From NCBI GenBank assembly GCA_037954665.1, contig JBBMOL010000012.1, positions 4,774,001-4,838,000 of the forward strand: DNA of 64,000 nt, read 5' to 3'. Of this stretch, positions 1-11,559 are shown piece after piece (within the stretch, counting starts at the first letter, position 1; each line of letters opens with the position of its first letter). The notes below the pieces were generated by a model. That model was given only the letters and a program-made list of their open reading frames with translations, did no database searches and was not told the origin of the DNA. A program made the position numbers and the translations under genes. Source of the DNA: Laguncularia racemosa. Its lineage: Eukaryota > Streptophyta > Magnoliopsida > Myrtales > Combretaceae.

Positions 1-174
1 TCTTGGCATTTCACAATCACTCCTATCTTACCCTATGGAATAATTGAAATTACACATCCAAAAATAGGTACGTTTAAAGTAAATGGTCAAAGATTAAAGC
101 TTTACTTTAGAGGAAGAGAATTTGTATCGAATGATCGGGAGGACCTTCATCTAAACCAAATTCCTAGTGCATAG
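1..174 (+). CDS. Athila-like integrase, C-terminal end (partial)
   Basis: Frame 1 is open from the first base to a TAG at 172-174, giving 57 residues. The peptide has the Athila-type integrase tail, with 'LPYGIIEITHP' then 'GTFKVNGQRLKLYF' and a 'DLHLNQIPSA' end. Known of the family: this tail follows the catalytic core and lies just before a conserved leader-like sequence, here 'GGAGGCAACCC' near 223-233, also typical of Athila. The catalytic DDE core is outside the window, so activity cannot be judged. Confidence 0.8.
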   Translation, partial: SWHFTITPILPYGIIEITHPKIGTFKVNGQRLKLYFRGREFVSNDREDLHLNQIPSA

Positions 175-1566
175 GTAAGAAAAGACACCGAGCTAACGAT
201 GTTAAACAAAAATGCTTTTTAGGAGGCAACCCAAGTTTAATCTTTTAAGTAAGTCTTCCTTAGTTTATTTTAATTTCATTAAGTTTATTTTCTTTATTTT
301 CATTACTCTCATTATCTCCTTAGTTTATTTTAATTTTTCAAGCAAGCCATAAATTTTACATGTTTAACATGACCACTAACACAGTCATGTCATAGGGCGT
401 GTTGAATCTATACCTTTCTTTAGATGAAACATGATCATCGGATATAAGCATGTTGAATTCGTGTCAAGATCAACTAAAAACATTTCTGATACAGAAAGTT
501 ACACGTCCTTTTGACATGGTCATGTCTAGGTCATTTCTAATGGGCTTTGAATGTAATTTTCACATAAAGTTGCATGACCACTAGACATGATCGTGTCACA
601 ATCGTGTCTAAACATCTAAAGAATGAAAATTTTCACAGAAAGTTACATGACCATTAGACACGATCGAGTTATGGTTGTGTCAAAACATCTAAAGAATGCT
701 ACTTTGCATAGAGAATTACATGACTTTTAGACACGGTCATGTCTAAGGCCTTGTCGAGAATGCTTCAAGCCATATTCTTACAAAGAGATACATGGTCCTT
801 AGACATGATCATGTTTGAACAGTGTTGACCTTTAATGAGGTACTTTAAAAGTTTAGGCATAAACACAGGCGCACCATGCTCGTATCTACCCTTATATAAA
901 AGGCTTTGACATGACATGGGCTTCACACTTAACATAAACATGCCCTTTTCTCCAAAACATAAATATAAACACAAACGACATAGTGCACACCTCCCAACTT
1001 CAATTATGTGCATTTTCTTTCATTTACTTCGGTTGAAATCAAGGTATATCTCCAGTTTTTCACACTGTAAGTCTAATATTTATTCTTTTTCATGAATGAT
1101 TTATGTTAACATTACCCTAGGTTTAGGTTTTTATGAACCATTTCAATTTCTTTTTTATATTGAGGGATGAGTTTAGGTTAGTTGTTGTTGGTACATACAT
1201 TAGAAACTCATAATGACATTGCATGAATAGTCGAGAATCCGAAAAATCACAAGTTAAGCTTTGCAATTAGACATAGGATAGACATGACCATGTCTAGTTT
1301 AGTCATGTTCATTTCTGTACATCTGATTGTTTGCAAAAGTGTTGTGCTTCTCCATACCTTTCCATCATACAATGCTCCTGAATATTAATTTGGTATATTT
1401 AGGAAGATTTACTTTTTAAAGTGGGATCATGATGCTATTTTTTTCTAATGAAACATAGGGCAAGGTTAGTAATAAGCAATGGAATTTTCTTGTTAGAATT
1501 CATTCCTTTGTTGCTTAGTGGTGAAATGATGTGTGATTGAATTAATTTTTCATTTTTGATCAGAAA
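175..1566. other. Athila internal non-coding region with palindromic repeats
   Basis: No coding sequence is supported. From about 370 to 850 there are several diverged copies of a block carrying the near-palindrome GACACGATCGTGTC, each followed by a version of 'AAGTTACATGACC'. Copies lie near 580-605, 655-690 and 725-745, with weaker ones near 440 and 805. The same motif returns in this element's LTR near 4505-4740 and, in a related form, in the LTRs of chromovirus D. The rest is AT-rich with nothing recognised. Confidence 0.6.
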
Positions 1567-2928
1567 ATGGCACCAAGACAAAGCAGAGCAAAGCAACAAA
1601 TTCAATGGAAGGAACACCTAAGATCCTTCTCTTATTTTGCTAAAACTTCCATTTCCATTATCCCAATGGCTTTACCACTACCACCTAATCATCCTATGTT
1701 TGACTTCATTGAAATGGTTGAGATAGATAGATATAAGATGCTCAAGAAGAAAACATTTAGCCAAACACTTTGCCTTGACCGAAATGTGATCCAAAGACTG
1801 CATATGGAGGAGGAGATCAAAGGTTTGATTTGAGGGGGAGTGTGGGAACGACTATTCTCATTGAGGGCCCCAATACACCAAGGGCTTACCTTAGAATTCA
1901 TCATAACCTGTAACTTGGATCATGATGGAATATCATGGGGAATTATGAACAATCTAAATTTTAGGATCTAAGGCCAACCTTATAGGATCTCCATAGCAGA
2001 TTTAGGCACTTACTTAGGTCTTTATGATGAAGACTCCATAAATTCTGAAGATTTTATTGCTCTACCATTCCTACTTCCACATGAAATGCTCTTCTAGTTA
2101 TACTGGAGAAATATTAGCGATCAGCATACATAAAACTCTAAGGCTTCCAAAGTGTCTAACCTTCACAACCTAGCTCACAGAGTCTTACATTGGCTTTTAT
2201 CACATACAATCAATGGAAGGGGAAAAAGCACCGTAGTAGTCTCCACTTATAATGTACTCTACTTGTATAATATCCTTGAGCGATACCTAGTGAACCTAGC
2301 CATTCTCCTTGCCATTTTCATCAGACACCATGCTAGCAACTTTAAGATAGGTAACATATGTTGTAGGCCCTATATCACACTTTTGGCTAGAGCAATGGGC
2401 ACATTGAACAACTCACCTCCTATGACACATCTTAAGGAAGTGATCTTGATCAAACTAGCTCCCTCTAAATAGATGCATCTCCTTCTTGAATTAAAGAACC
2501 AATAAGGAGAAAGGTCACATCGATCAACCATTGCCAATTAAGATCCAAGTCCTCCTTAGGAAAGGGTAGAAAGGAAAGTTGATACACTAATCCAAAAATT
2601 TGGGAAAGTCTTAGACTTGCAACACCGGTATCACATGGACCTTGTATATGCATTTCGAAGACAAAATAGACTAGAAAGATTTATGTGAAATACATCTGCA
2701 CAATTTAATATTGATTTTCTAGTCGATACAAACACTAGTGAGCAGATTCCAAGACTTTATGATGATGACAGTGATGAGGAAGAGGAAGTCAAAGAGGAGG
2801 TCGAGGAAGAAGTAGAAGGAGAGAAAGATGAAGAGAGTGATGAAATAGGGATCACAAATTTAGATATAGATGAAGAAGAGGGTGAAGAAGAAGAGGATGA
2901 GGAGGAGGATGTTGACTATAGCAATTGA
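1567..2928 (+). pseudogene. Athila env-position ORF, nonsense-riddled
   Basis: An ATG at 1567 opens a frame that can be followed to a TGA at 2926-2928 (453 codons) with no frameshift but about nine in-frame stops, including 1831-1833 and 2470-2472. The N-terminus is basic ('MAPRQSRAKQQ'). The middle has 'GGVWERLFSLRAPI', 'ADLGTYLGLYDE' and 'SKASKVSNLHNLAHRVLHWL', which match the putative plant transposon protein domain common in Athila-like elements and in many plant hypothetical proteins. Residues about 390-453 form a strongly acidic Glu/Asp tail. Its function is unknown; the position suggests an env-like or accessory ORF, but I see no convincing signal peptide or membrane anchor. It cannot encode a full protein as it stands. 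Confidence 0.7.
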
Positions 2929-4264
2929 AAATTTCTATTTTCTTTTTCTTTGATGTACTAATGAGACTTTGATTTTTAGCTAAACTAGATTTTAACTATT
3001 TGTTTTTCTTTTTTGTTTCTTTTTCTATTTATAGCTGCTTTAGATTTATGTTCCCCTTCATTTTATTTTCTTTTATAGCTTTAAATGTTTATAAGCGTTT
3101 AAGATCAACTACTGTACACGCCCAGTTCATTATGCAATGGAACAAATGCAATATTTAAGGGAGTATTAGTTCTTTTCCCAACTACCTTTCTCACATTTTT
3201 GTTTGTGCTTTCTTAGGTTCTTATTGTGTTAATTTTGCTCTTTATTGATACATTGAGGACATTATATGATTTATAGTGTGAGGAAAGGGAATTATAAATG
3301 TGTAGTTATTTAAGAAATCAAAATTTTGTTTATTTAACCTAAAAATCATAAAATTAACTTGCAATTTTGAAAAGAAAATAACTCTTTTGGTAGTATAGAA
3401 GACTTGATCAAAGTTTTGTACTTGAAAAGTTAGAAATTTGAATAACATCACTAGTTAGGAGTTAGTCTTAGACTTCTTTTGACTTTACTTTGATGTATAC
3501 TTTTTCCTTTAGATATTTTTGGAGCACTATAATCCTTGATAAATAAATTATTAATGCTTATCATTTGAAAATTTCTTAAAAAATTCATATAGTTAAAGAT
3601 GAAATCAAATAAATTGAATAAAGTTTAGTTATGAGCCTCATTAACCCCAGTAATCAAGCTTACGAGGTGCTTCCTTTATGTGAAATGACACCTATTAACT
3701 TGAGTGATGAATTTAGGATTATCGGTTGAAAGCTCACTAAAAGCGTCAAGAGAAAAGTTCATGTTAAGGCTAAACGTAAGTCATAAACTCTATTGAATAA
3801 AGATAGTGGATAGTTCGAATAAGTATTTTAAAACCTAGTAGTCTAAGATCATCCGATCTGAGACTTACTGGTCATTGAAACTACTTGGAAAAAAAAAAAA
3901 ACTAGAGAAATGATTAAGGGATAAGTGGATATATTTATCTTGGATTACAATGTTTAGCAAAATTCAAGAGGGGGGGAGAGTAAGTAAAGTATTTATGATT
4001 TCTTCTTAATTAAGGATATGATAATTCAAGTTTTAAATCTTTCATATATTTAAGGCAATTGGTTAAGTGAAACATATAAGAGTTATAGTCAATCTCCTTT
4101 TAAAACTGCAAGTCAATTAAAAGTTTGGTTCTTAAACTATTTCAAGGTTAAAAAAGAATTATTGATTTCTTGAATAATAGTAAGTTGATTTAGTGTTTCT
4201 TGTCCTACTACTCGATTTGATTAATTTTCTAGAAAACACGTAAATGCTTAAGTGTGGGGAAGTT
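2929..4264. other. Athila spacer and polypurine tract
   Basis: AT-rich sequence with no supported gene. 'CATTGAGGACATTATATG' near 3252 followed by 'TGTGAGGAAAGGG' resembles the conserved spacer found upstream of Athila 3' LTRs. 'AAGTGTGGGGAAGTT' (about 4250-4264) sits directly before the LTR and is the likely polypurine tract that primes plus-strand DNA. Confidence 0.5.
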
Positions 4265-4280
4265 TGATAAGTGCTCGATT

Positions 4281-4327
<47 letters not shown>

Positions 4328-5575
4328 GTAAGATTTAATATAATTTACCTTGATTTTGGCATGTCTTTGAATAATTTGAATTTGAATTGAGTAATATTTG
4401 GATTTTAGGGCTTTGATGGAAAATTCAATTAAAAAGAAAGAAAGAAATCTAATTTTACTTAATTTGGAGCTAAATAAAATAAGTTTTAAAGTTTTAAAGT
4501 TAGACACGACCCAGACATGAACACATTCGAAGATCGTGTTGAAGTTGAAGATTTATAGAAAGTTACATGAGGGCTAGACACGACCATGTTCATTGGACAT
4601 GTATCTCTTTGATCCGATTGATTCAAACATGACTTATAAACATGGCTATGTCTAGGCCATGTTTGTTAGAACATCATGTTTTACACAATTTTGATTGACA
4701 AATTGAGTGTGACTCGAAGCACGACCGTGTTGGACAGTGTGTTAACTTAAAACATAGAATTTTTTACGCTCATTATATAAATAGAACATGACTTAATATA
4801 AAAAAAAAGAAAAAAAAAAGACATTATTTCTAAGTTGTTTTAGGGTTTTAGAGAAAGATAAGATAGCTACTTTTCTACACTTTAAAAAATTTTCTTAGTT
4901 CGAATTGATTTCCTTAATGATGAATGTTTATACATCATTAAAGAATTCGGTTTATAATATGAATAGTGCTTAATTTTCCTTAATATCTAGACTTGTAGAA
5001 TATAAGTTTTTTATATAACTAGGATTTCTATTTTATTCTTCAATAAATTCGTATATTTCTTTATTCATACATGTGTTCTTAATGTTTTGATTAAATTAAG
5101 ATTTTTAGGGTATTTTTTATCTATTTGATATTATACATTAAGATTAATAAATCTAATGTATAATTAGATGTAGTATGTTTGATAAGAATTGATGTAATCT
5201 TAAAAATAAGTTATATAATTCTCTCAGATCTCATTAATTTAGTTAAGGGAATTTATTGTTTTTAATATGGCCTTTGAATTAAGTTATTATGAAGATATTC
5301 AAATAGGTAATTTTAATATTAGGGTTTAATGAATTTGTGAACGTTATTAAACTAAATTAGAAATATCTCTAATCAATGAAATTTAAGAAGGATTTGAATA
5401 TTTTTTGTTAATATCACATAATAATTCATAGGGAAAAAAAAGTCTTGACACTAGTTTTACCATCTTGAAGTTAATTCTAAATTGCTTTGCTTTTCTATCT
5501 TTCAATAAAATCTTAGTTCTTTAGTTAATATTTCGTTATAGTTTTTAGATAAATCAATATCTATAATTTACCAAA
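4265..5575 (+). repeat. 3' LTR of the Athila-type element
   Basis: The LTR begins TGATAAGTGC directly after the polypurine tract, a usual Athila LTR start. It contains a (TA)n run at 4283-4323, ACACGACC/GACCATGTT-type palindromic repeats at about 4505-4740, and an A-rich TATA-like stretch near 4775-4800. The right end is placed near 5575 ('CCAAAGCA') but not proved: the partner LTR is outside the window, and the sequence after 5575 repeats parts of the sequence before it. Confidence 0.6.
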
Positions 5576-5670
5576 GCATCGAGGGGATTTCCTTTTATTG
5601 TAAATGTTTTTAGATAAATCAACTAGTTAATATTTCATTTTATTGTAAATGAAGCATCAAGGGGATTTCC
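5520..5670. repeat. Scrambled short duplications at the Athila/caulimovirid junction
   Basis: Blocks reading AAGCATCGAGGGGATTTCC (5573) and AAGCATCAAGGGGATTTCC (5650), and a block containing TTTTTAGATAAATCAA (near 5539 and 5607) with its neighbour GTTAATATTTC (near 5524 and 5623), occur twice in changed order. The pattern suggests template switching or messy end joining between the Athila LTR and the viral relic. Confidence 0.55.
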
Positions 5671-5689
5671 TTCCTTTTTTAGTTTTTCT

Positions 5690-8600
5690 CCTAAAATGTT
5701 TTTATTTTGTTCTCCTTCTTTCCTAGATTAGTAGGGCTTCAACATTGAAATCTTTTTATGATGCTTCTTTTTTCTAGTGAAGCAATTACATTCTCTATCA
5801 AAGTGCTTACTTTTAATTTGTAAATCCTTTTTCTTGCACATCTTGTCAAAGATTTCTCCTCCCTTCAGATAATTCTTGAATAGTTTTCTCTTCTTGCACA
5901 TGTCGTCTATTATTAAGTGCCAGACTTGTTAAATTTCTCCAATAAGAATGTCTATGATTCTTTGGTTTATTAATTTGAAGAACTTTTCTATCCTTTTACC
6001 AGGCATTTCAAGGATAAAAGATAGGAATACAAGTTTGAGAATTGGATCAAATCTAAGTTGATAGAATAAGTGCACCATTTTTTATAGTGTAATTCTAGAT
6101 CTTTCTTTCTTTATGAGCAATATTTACTCTTAAACAATTCCTTTCATTTTTCCTTTTTTGAGTCCTCTAGGTTTCCTAGTAAAAACGTATGTAAGATTAT
6201 GATCACATTGTTAAAATTTGTCTGGTCCAGAAAGACACTTTGGTTTGTGAGATATATTAAATTCCACCAATCTTTCAATATTCTCGTGCCTTGCAACAAA
6301 TTTTGACAATATTTCAAAATGATTGTTGTTTTTCAAGGATCTCGTGATCAACCAAGCATAAAATTCCTCTAGTCTCTCAAGCAATTTGGAATAAAAAATA
6401 TCATCAACAGTAAATATAATATTACCATTTGATGACCTTATATTAGTTGTTGTAAGTCTAAGATCAAATGTTTCTAATCTTATTCTTCTTCTTCTCCCCT
6501 CATCATGAGGATAGGGGCTCTAATGGCTGATATCTAAGAGTTAATAGAACTCAAGGAAATATCAAAGCTTAGTTCCTTTGCATCCAACTTGGGTTGTTAC
6601 TTTGAGTCGAATGATGACCAATCATTGTTTGCTGTATCTTTAATACTTCGTTCATCAATGTATTTACCAAATAAATTTTCTTCTATCGATTCTTTTAGAC
6701 TATCTATTGAACTTTTTTTCTAAAACTCAACCATAGCTATTCTTTGGATTGGTTTAGGTTGAAGTTGGTTAAAAGTTTCAACAGGACTTAGGACCTCATA
6801 AGTTTTTACCATGAGAACATTTGGATTTTTAGGATTTTATCTTGAGTTGTAATCATTATTTTCATTACTCAAGTCTTGTGTTTAGTACAAGTCTTGAGGC
6901 TTAGGAGAACGAGTTTTCCTTATGTATCTCGAGGAAGATTCTTCTCTAGTTTTCTTCTTCCCCATTTCCTTCTCTTTTGTCCTTTTGATTTCAACCCTCA
7001 ATTCTAATATGGTCTTTTTTCTTGGAGACTATTATGATTCTAGCATAAAAAGTGAAGGTTTTGAGGTCCTAGTTTGGTTTTCAATACTTATCCTTGTTCT
7101 AGGAGTAAAAATGTTAAAGGCAAAAGACACTTTTTTTTTCTTAGCCTTTAGCATGCCTATCTGTTCTCTTAACATGTTAACTTCCAACTCTTTTTATTCA
7201 ATGAATTCAAAAAGAGACATTCTTGGAGTAAGTATAGAGTATTTAACTTCCTCTAGTTGTCTTTGTAATACAGATATCTTCTTAGAAGTTTCATCAACTA
7301 TTTTTTCTACTGAAGAAAGTCTAGTATGGGTATTTCCAATGTTACTCCCAATCCTCTTTAGCATTCAATTTTGTGCTAGAGTGTTATCAGTCTACTAGTT
7401 GAGAATAGCTTATGTTACATTGCTATTCTTTTTAGTCCCTTGCGAATCCCTTTCAATCGGATTCCTAACTTTCATTACTCAATTCTTCAAGATGAGGAAT
7501 CTCATCTTATTTTTTGTTTCCTCAAATCATGCAAATACCTCCATATGGAGATTTTCGCTGCTTGTCCTTTTTTATTGGTGAGCACATTGGTGATTAAGGC
7601 ATGGCCTCATAGATTTGAGTGAATTTCCCCATACTTTCATTACTCAATTCTTCTCCAGAAGAGTCTGTGGACATCCATCCATCAATAAATTTAAATATTG
7701 AATGAGTAGATGTAGAAGCTTTTTCCTTCTTCCTTTTAAGCATCCGAATTTTTCTTGGTACCTTAGCCATAAGGTTCCTTTTTTTCATCATATTCTCTTT
7801 GAGGGGTTTAGGAGCTGGATGACATTCAGCTTATCTGACTACTGACTCCTCAATCCTTAAAGCAATCCTCCAAAGTCTAATATAAATATCATAGAGGGAT
7901 ATTTGAGGTAGTGGTGGTGATTGATGATGCGGTGGTTGAGGCAATACACCATTGTTAACATCGAATTTAGATTCTTCTGATAGTCTCCTCAAATGCTCAC
8001 CATAGGAGATCGCATACTACCATTTTCCATAATCTTCTCCCAGAGGTCCTATAACAAAATCCCCTTACTAATATCTATTTTAAAAGATAGAGCTTGAACC
8101 TTTTCTTTTCTTCTTTTTCTCTGATACTTCATCTTTACCAGAGATTTTTTTTTTTTTTTTGACATTGCATTCATCACATAGACATTTTAGATTAAAGAAT
8201 TCATGTCTATTGAATAGATCATTTCCAAAGTACACTAGTTTTCCTTCTCTCGTAAATGATTGTATGATCTACTGTAATGTTTTGTCTGGCTTAAGATAGG
8301 CCAGATATTCATCTACAAGGTAGTAAATAACTTGGGTAGATTGTATCATGAGCATAGTAAAGAAGATAGATGGTGTTTTCTTCTCTTTCTCTTCTTTCTT
8401 TTTAAAACCGAGGGTAAAATACCAACATTTTTCCTTATGAATGTTAGGTCAGTAGATGGGATCGAGGTAGTACTTTGATATAGTTTTTCATAGCTCATAA
8501 CCCATGTTTCTGGTAGAAGCTTATAGAGTTCTGCCTTCTCAAGTTGTCTTAAGGTATACACAACCAATGGTATGTACTTAGTGTCTACGAAGATAAAAAG
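5690..8600 (-). pseudogene. Caulimovirid coat-protein region, broken
   Basis: Downstream of the movement-protein motifs on the minus strand is Lys/Glu/Ser-rich sequence with many stops. Recognisable pieces are a linker with 'QLEKAELYKLLPE' (about 8550-8510), a Ser/Glu-rich segment at 7640-7790, 'TYEVLSPVETFNQLQ' near 6810-6765, and 'IDDMCKKRKLFKNYL' near 5910-5865 followed by a Lys-rich region. That last order (hydrophobic core, cysteine-bearing segment, basic tail) fits caulimovirid coat protein just before its zinc knuckle, but the knuckle itself is not seen before the sequence ends near 5690. Forward-strand ORFs at 6922-7622 are shadows of this region. Confidence 0.5.
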
Positions 8601-8639
8601 AGCATTTTTTTTTCTTCTTCTAGAGTGTTAGGTTCCATG

Positions 8640-9349
8640 CATGATTCTAGTTTTTATAGGCCATTTAATAATAAAGTGTGGCTAATGAGGATCCATCAAC
8701 TATAGGTGCTCCAAGTATCTGAACTTGGATTCTCACTATTTCCAATAGCCAATTCTCTCATAAAGGGATGCAATAATTAGGGAATAGCTTCATAGATACT
8801 ACTCCAACATTTAGTGTTGACTTAATTGTCCTAATGCATGCTTGCTTCTATCGCAAATATCTTGAATCCAAAAGGGCCATTTAGACAACTATCGGCATGC
8901 TCTTTCGTCTATGGAGAATTATAGCTAACCTTACTACTCCATAGTAAAGATGAGTGTATCCTTTTTCAAGCCAAAGATTTGGTAGTTTAAGAGGAATTTG
9001 AAGTGTAACAAACTGCTCCTCCTCAATGGCTCTTAAAAAGCATTGGTCAAACTTAGTTTCTTAAATATATTCTTTTAACTTTGGATAACTAAGGTCTGAT
9101 AAAAGATCTTATGAATAAGAAGACATTTTGTTGTGATTTTATATAGGCAAAGTATGCATTTACAAGGGATAATAACGTATTATCTACTCTTAGTTCTTCA
9201 AAGTAGGTTATTTCATAAAGACTATCTATCTTACTAATACAAGAAGTCTTAAATAGACCATCATGCTCCAAACTAAAGGTGGCTATCTAGTAGTTTAGTG
9301 TATTTAAGGTGGTGGTGGCTATGTTTTTAGTGTTTTCATTGTTATCCAT
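8640..9349 (-). pseudogene. Caulimovirid movement-protein region, broken
   Basis: An ATG on the minus strand at 9349-9347 opens a frame that hits a stop within about 20 codons. The 30K-superfamily movement-protein signature lies at about 8640-8970: 'GYTHLYYGVVRLAI' (8962-8921), then 'ALLDSRYL' (8880-8857), followed by a valine-rich and phenylalanine-rich beta core and a tail with 'ATLYY'. In living relatives this protein forms tubules that carry virions through plasmodesmata. Here at least five stops and probable indels interrupt the region, so no product is expected. The match is to family motifs recognised by eye; a profile search against the viral movement protein family would settle it. 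Confidence 0.6.
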
Positions 9350-9673
9350 GATTAAAGTATATTCATACTCTCCCCTTCTCATAAAGAGAAGAAATTGTTT
9401 GATTTTGATAACAAGTTAGGCTCGTTCTGCAAGATCTAACAATATTGTATAATGGAAATAAATATAAACTAGACAAATAGAATATATATATATATATATA
9501 TATATATAATGTGTCATGATCCAAAACAAGTAGAATGTATATCTTTCAAAAACCATAGCTTATGCAACTCATCGGTTTAAGATTATGCCTCTCACCCTTG
9601 TCAGCAACTCATGATAAACTAATACCTCTAATCCTATACTATAGTTCCTTTCTATTATACATTCTATATTCTA
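9350..9673 (-). promoter_or_regulatory. Caulimovirid leader with decayed primer-binding-like site and (TA)n
   Basis: Minus-strand sequence between the insertion of A and the ORF start. 9401-9415 reads, on the minus strand, as a diverged form of TGGTATCAGAGC, the site complementary to initiator tRNA-Met used by caulimovirids; four of twelve positions differ, mostly by transitions. A (TA)n run occupies 9482-9509. No gene is present here. Confidence 0.4.
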
Positions 9674-10558
9674 TGATGTGCTCAAGGGATCTCAACACCA
9701 ACTAACAAATCAAACACAATTGATTCCAATTTCCAATTAAAATGGCGTGAACAAGTTGAAGATAAAATCCCTAAATGGTGTGAAACACAAGAACTAACAA
9801 CCTCAAATGACATGAACCAAATTAGAAATACTACAATTGGAGTCCAATACCAATCAAATACAAAGGAACAATTCAATTCTAATCCTTACAATTGGTGTGA
9901 AAACCTAGCAATATATGAACCCTAATTTAGCATGCAAGGAACACATAAAAGATCAACCAATTGTAACTAGATATTACTCACTAGCAATAATCGGATGCAA
10001 CTTAGAAAATCTTGATATGACTTACAAGAATTCCTAAGCCAACTCGCCACAATTTCACAAGTGAAATTGATAAGAGTAGATGACGTGAACAGAGGCTCCC
10101 ACGGCAACAAAAGATAAGTGTATCTTTTTTTCAAAAAGCCCCTTCTAAACCCTACTTAGCAAGTATTTGTACTTGCATCCATTAGGGTAAAAACAACAAA
10201 AACAAATTACAAATAAACCACTCAAATGACCGGTTCTCAAACACAACATTACAAGTACAAATAAGTATTCAAATGGTTTATTCTTCACTTTAATAGAACA
10301 CATTGTGGATCGATTCTTCTTTGATTTATGTAGGTCCATGAATAACCCACAAACTGAGCTTTAGCGAGTTTATCCACCATCCTGTAAAAACTTACAAATG
10401 TATCTACTGAAATGCTTAACAAATATGTAATAGAAAAAAAAGATACTAAACAAATATTCTCGGGGTTTGATTGTTTAAAGAGGACCCTCATCGCCAAATT
10501 TTATAACCCTTTGGGTTTTCCCCTAGTGATAGGTCCTGTAGGCATATGATTCTTATCA
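9674..10558 (-). repeat. 3' LTR of retrotransposon A
   Basis: 885 bp, starting TGATGTGCTC and ending TTATCA on the plus strand; by element orientation it is the 3' copy. Its first part on the minus strand still reads as the end of the polyprotein ('GPITRGKPKGL'), so coding sequence runs into the LTR. It differs from 12499-13373 by scattered substitutions and small indels. Confidence 0.85.
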
Positions 10559-10873
10559 TCTCCACGGGCCTCAAGGAGATTTGCCCTCAAATCTGATAGG
10601 TCTTCATGAACATCATCGGGTAAATAGAGTGATAGGTCTATAACATTAAATATAGTAGAGATTTTGTATCCTCCTGGTAATTTATTTGTAAAAATATCAT
10701 TGTAGTCCTCCAGTACCTAAGATACCACAGGGGGTAGATGCTCTTGCCCCTCCATCTCTAGGATATACCTCATTTACAACAAATATAATGGTCCATCATC
10801 CGGTATGGCCTTCCCTAACTCAAACTGTCCCTCCAATAAGGTCTTCTTCTTCCCAGTTTTGCTTATATGTCTT

Positions 10874-11022
10874 TGAACCTCTTGGTCCTCTAAAGGTTTA
10901 CTCATCTAACTTTGAACTTCTTAGACCTCTGAAGGTTTATTTATCTGCTTTTGAACCTCTTGGTCCTCTGAAGGTTTACTCATCTGCCTCTGAACCTCTT
11001 GGACCTCTAATGGTGACATTGG
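10874..11022 (-). repeat. 39-bp coding tandem repeat in element A
   Basis: Four units start at 10874, 10913, 10952 and 10991 with exact 39-bp spacing. On the minus strand each encodes 13 residues of the form 'EVQRQMSKPSEDQ'. The array lies between the protease and the polyprotein C-terminus, where element C has a Lys/Glu-rich linker. Element B has three units at 40906-41012. Confidence 0.8.
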
Positions 11023-11103
11023 GTTCAACACTATACGTTTATCCTCCTACTAGAATATATAAGTATTTATGAAGCTATCATGTAAAACCCTCCTATCATA
11101 CAA

Positions 11104-11530
11104 CTAAAGCCTGCCAAGTAATATATAAGACGCACACATGAGAAGGATATCACTTACAATCTCATCATGATATTTATCCCCTATACTAAAAGGTACCTTA
11201 GCCCTCTGGGTAACATGGAGACTCCCCTGCTCACTCAACCAATGCAATTTATAGGGTTTTGGATGTGAGGTAGTTACAAGTTTCAATTTCGATACTAATG
11301 ATACAGCCACGACATTAGTACAACTATCGCCACCAATAATAATAGCACATAAATTACCTTGTATCTTACAAGAAGTGTGAAACAAGTTTTCTCTCTACTC
11401 ATCATCAATGGTAGGAAATGAAGTCAAAGCTCGACGTAATACATTAGTAGATAAATACAAATCACCCCCCTCCTGATTATTGGCCTCATTTACAAATCCC
11501 CCATTTACAATAACATTAGACGTGGTTGTT
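11104..11530 (-). pseudogene. Retropepsin-like protease remnant of element A
   Basis: On the minus strand 'GGDLYLSTNVLRRALTSFP' (about 11495-11430) leads, across one TAG, into a protease region ending in 'ILLGRL' at 11104. The expected active-site triad context DGGSCTN reads GGDSCTN here, so the catalytic Asp appears displaced or lost. In Ty3/gypsy elements this protease cleaves the Gag-Pol polyprotein. The same segment in sister element B (about 41150-41345) keeps DGGSCTN, so the damage in A is private to this copy. Confidence 0.7.
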
Positions 11531-11559
11531 GAATTGATTTGTTGAAATACAAAGACAAT

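Larger units (their letters stand above)
1..5575 (+). mobile_element. Athila-type Ty3/gypsy retrotransposon, 3' part
   Basis: The element enters from the left edge, so its 5' LTR, gag, protease, RT and most of integrase lie outside the window. Seen here in order are the integrase C-terminus (1-174), a long non-coding stretch with palindrome-rich repeats, an ORF in the env-like position (1567-2928), a second non-coding stretch, a purine-rich tract ending near 4264, and an LTR starting TGATAAGTGC at 4265. Known of the family: Athila elements carry an extra ORF and long spacers between integrase and the 3' LTR, and a PPT of the type AAGTGTGGGGA. The right end is uncertain because short duplications scramble 5520-5670. 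Confidence 0.75.

Noticed and set aside
6922..7622. Forward ORFs rich in Phe/Leu/Ser, membrane-like
   Set aside because: They lie antisense to the Lys/Glu-rich caulimovirid coat-protein region; the hydrophobic composition is the complement of Lys/Glu codons.
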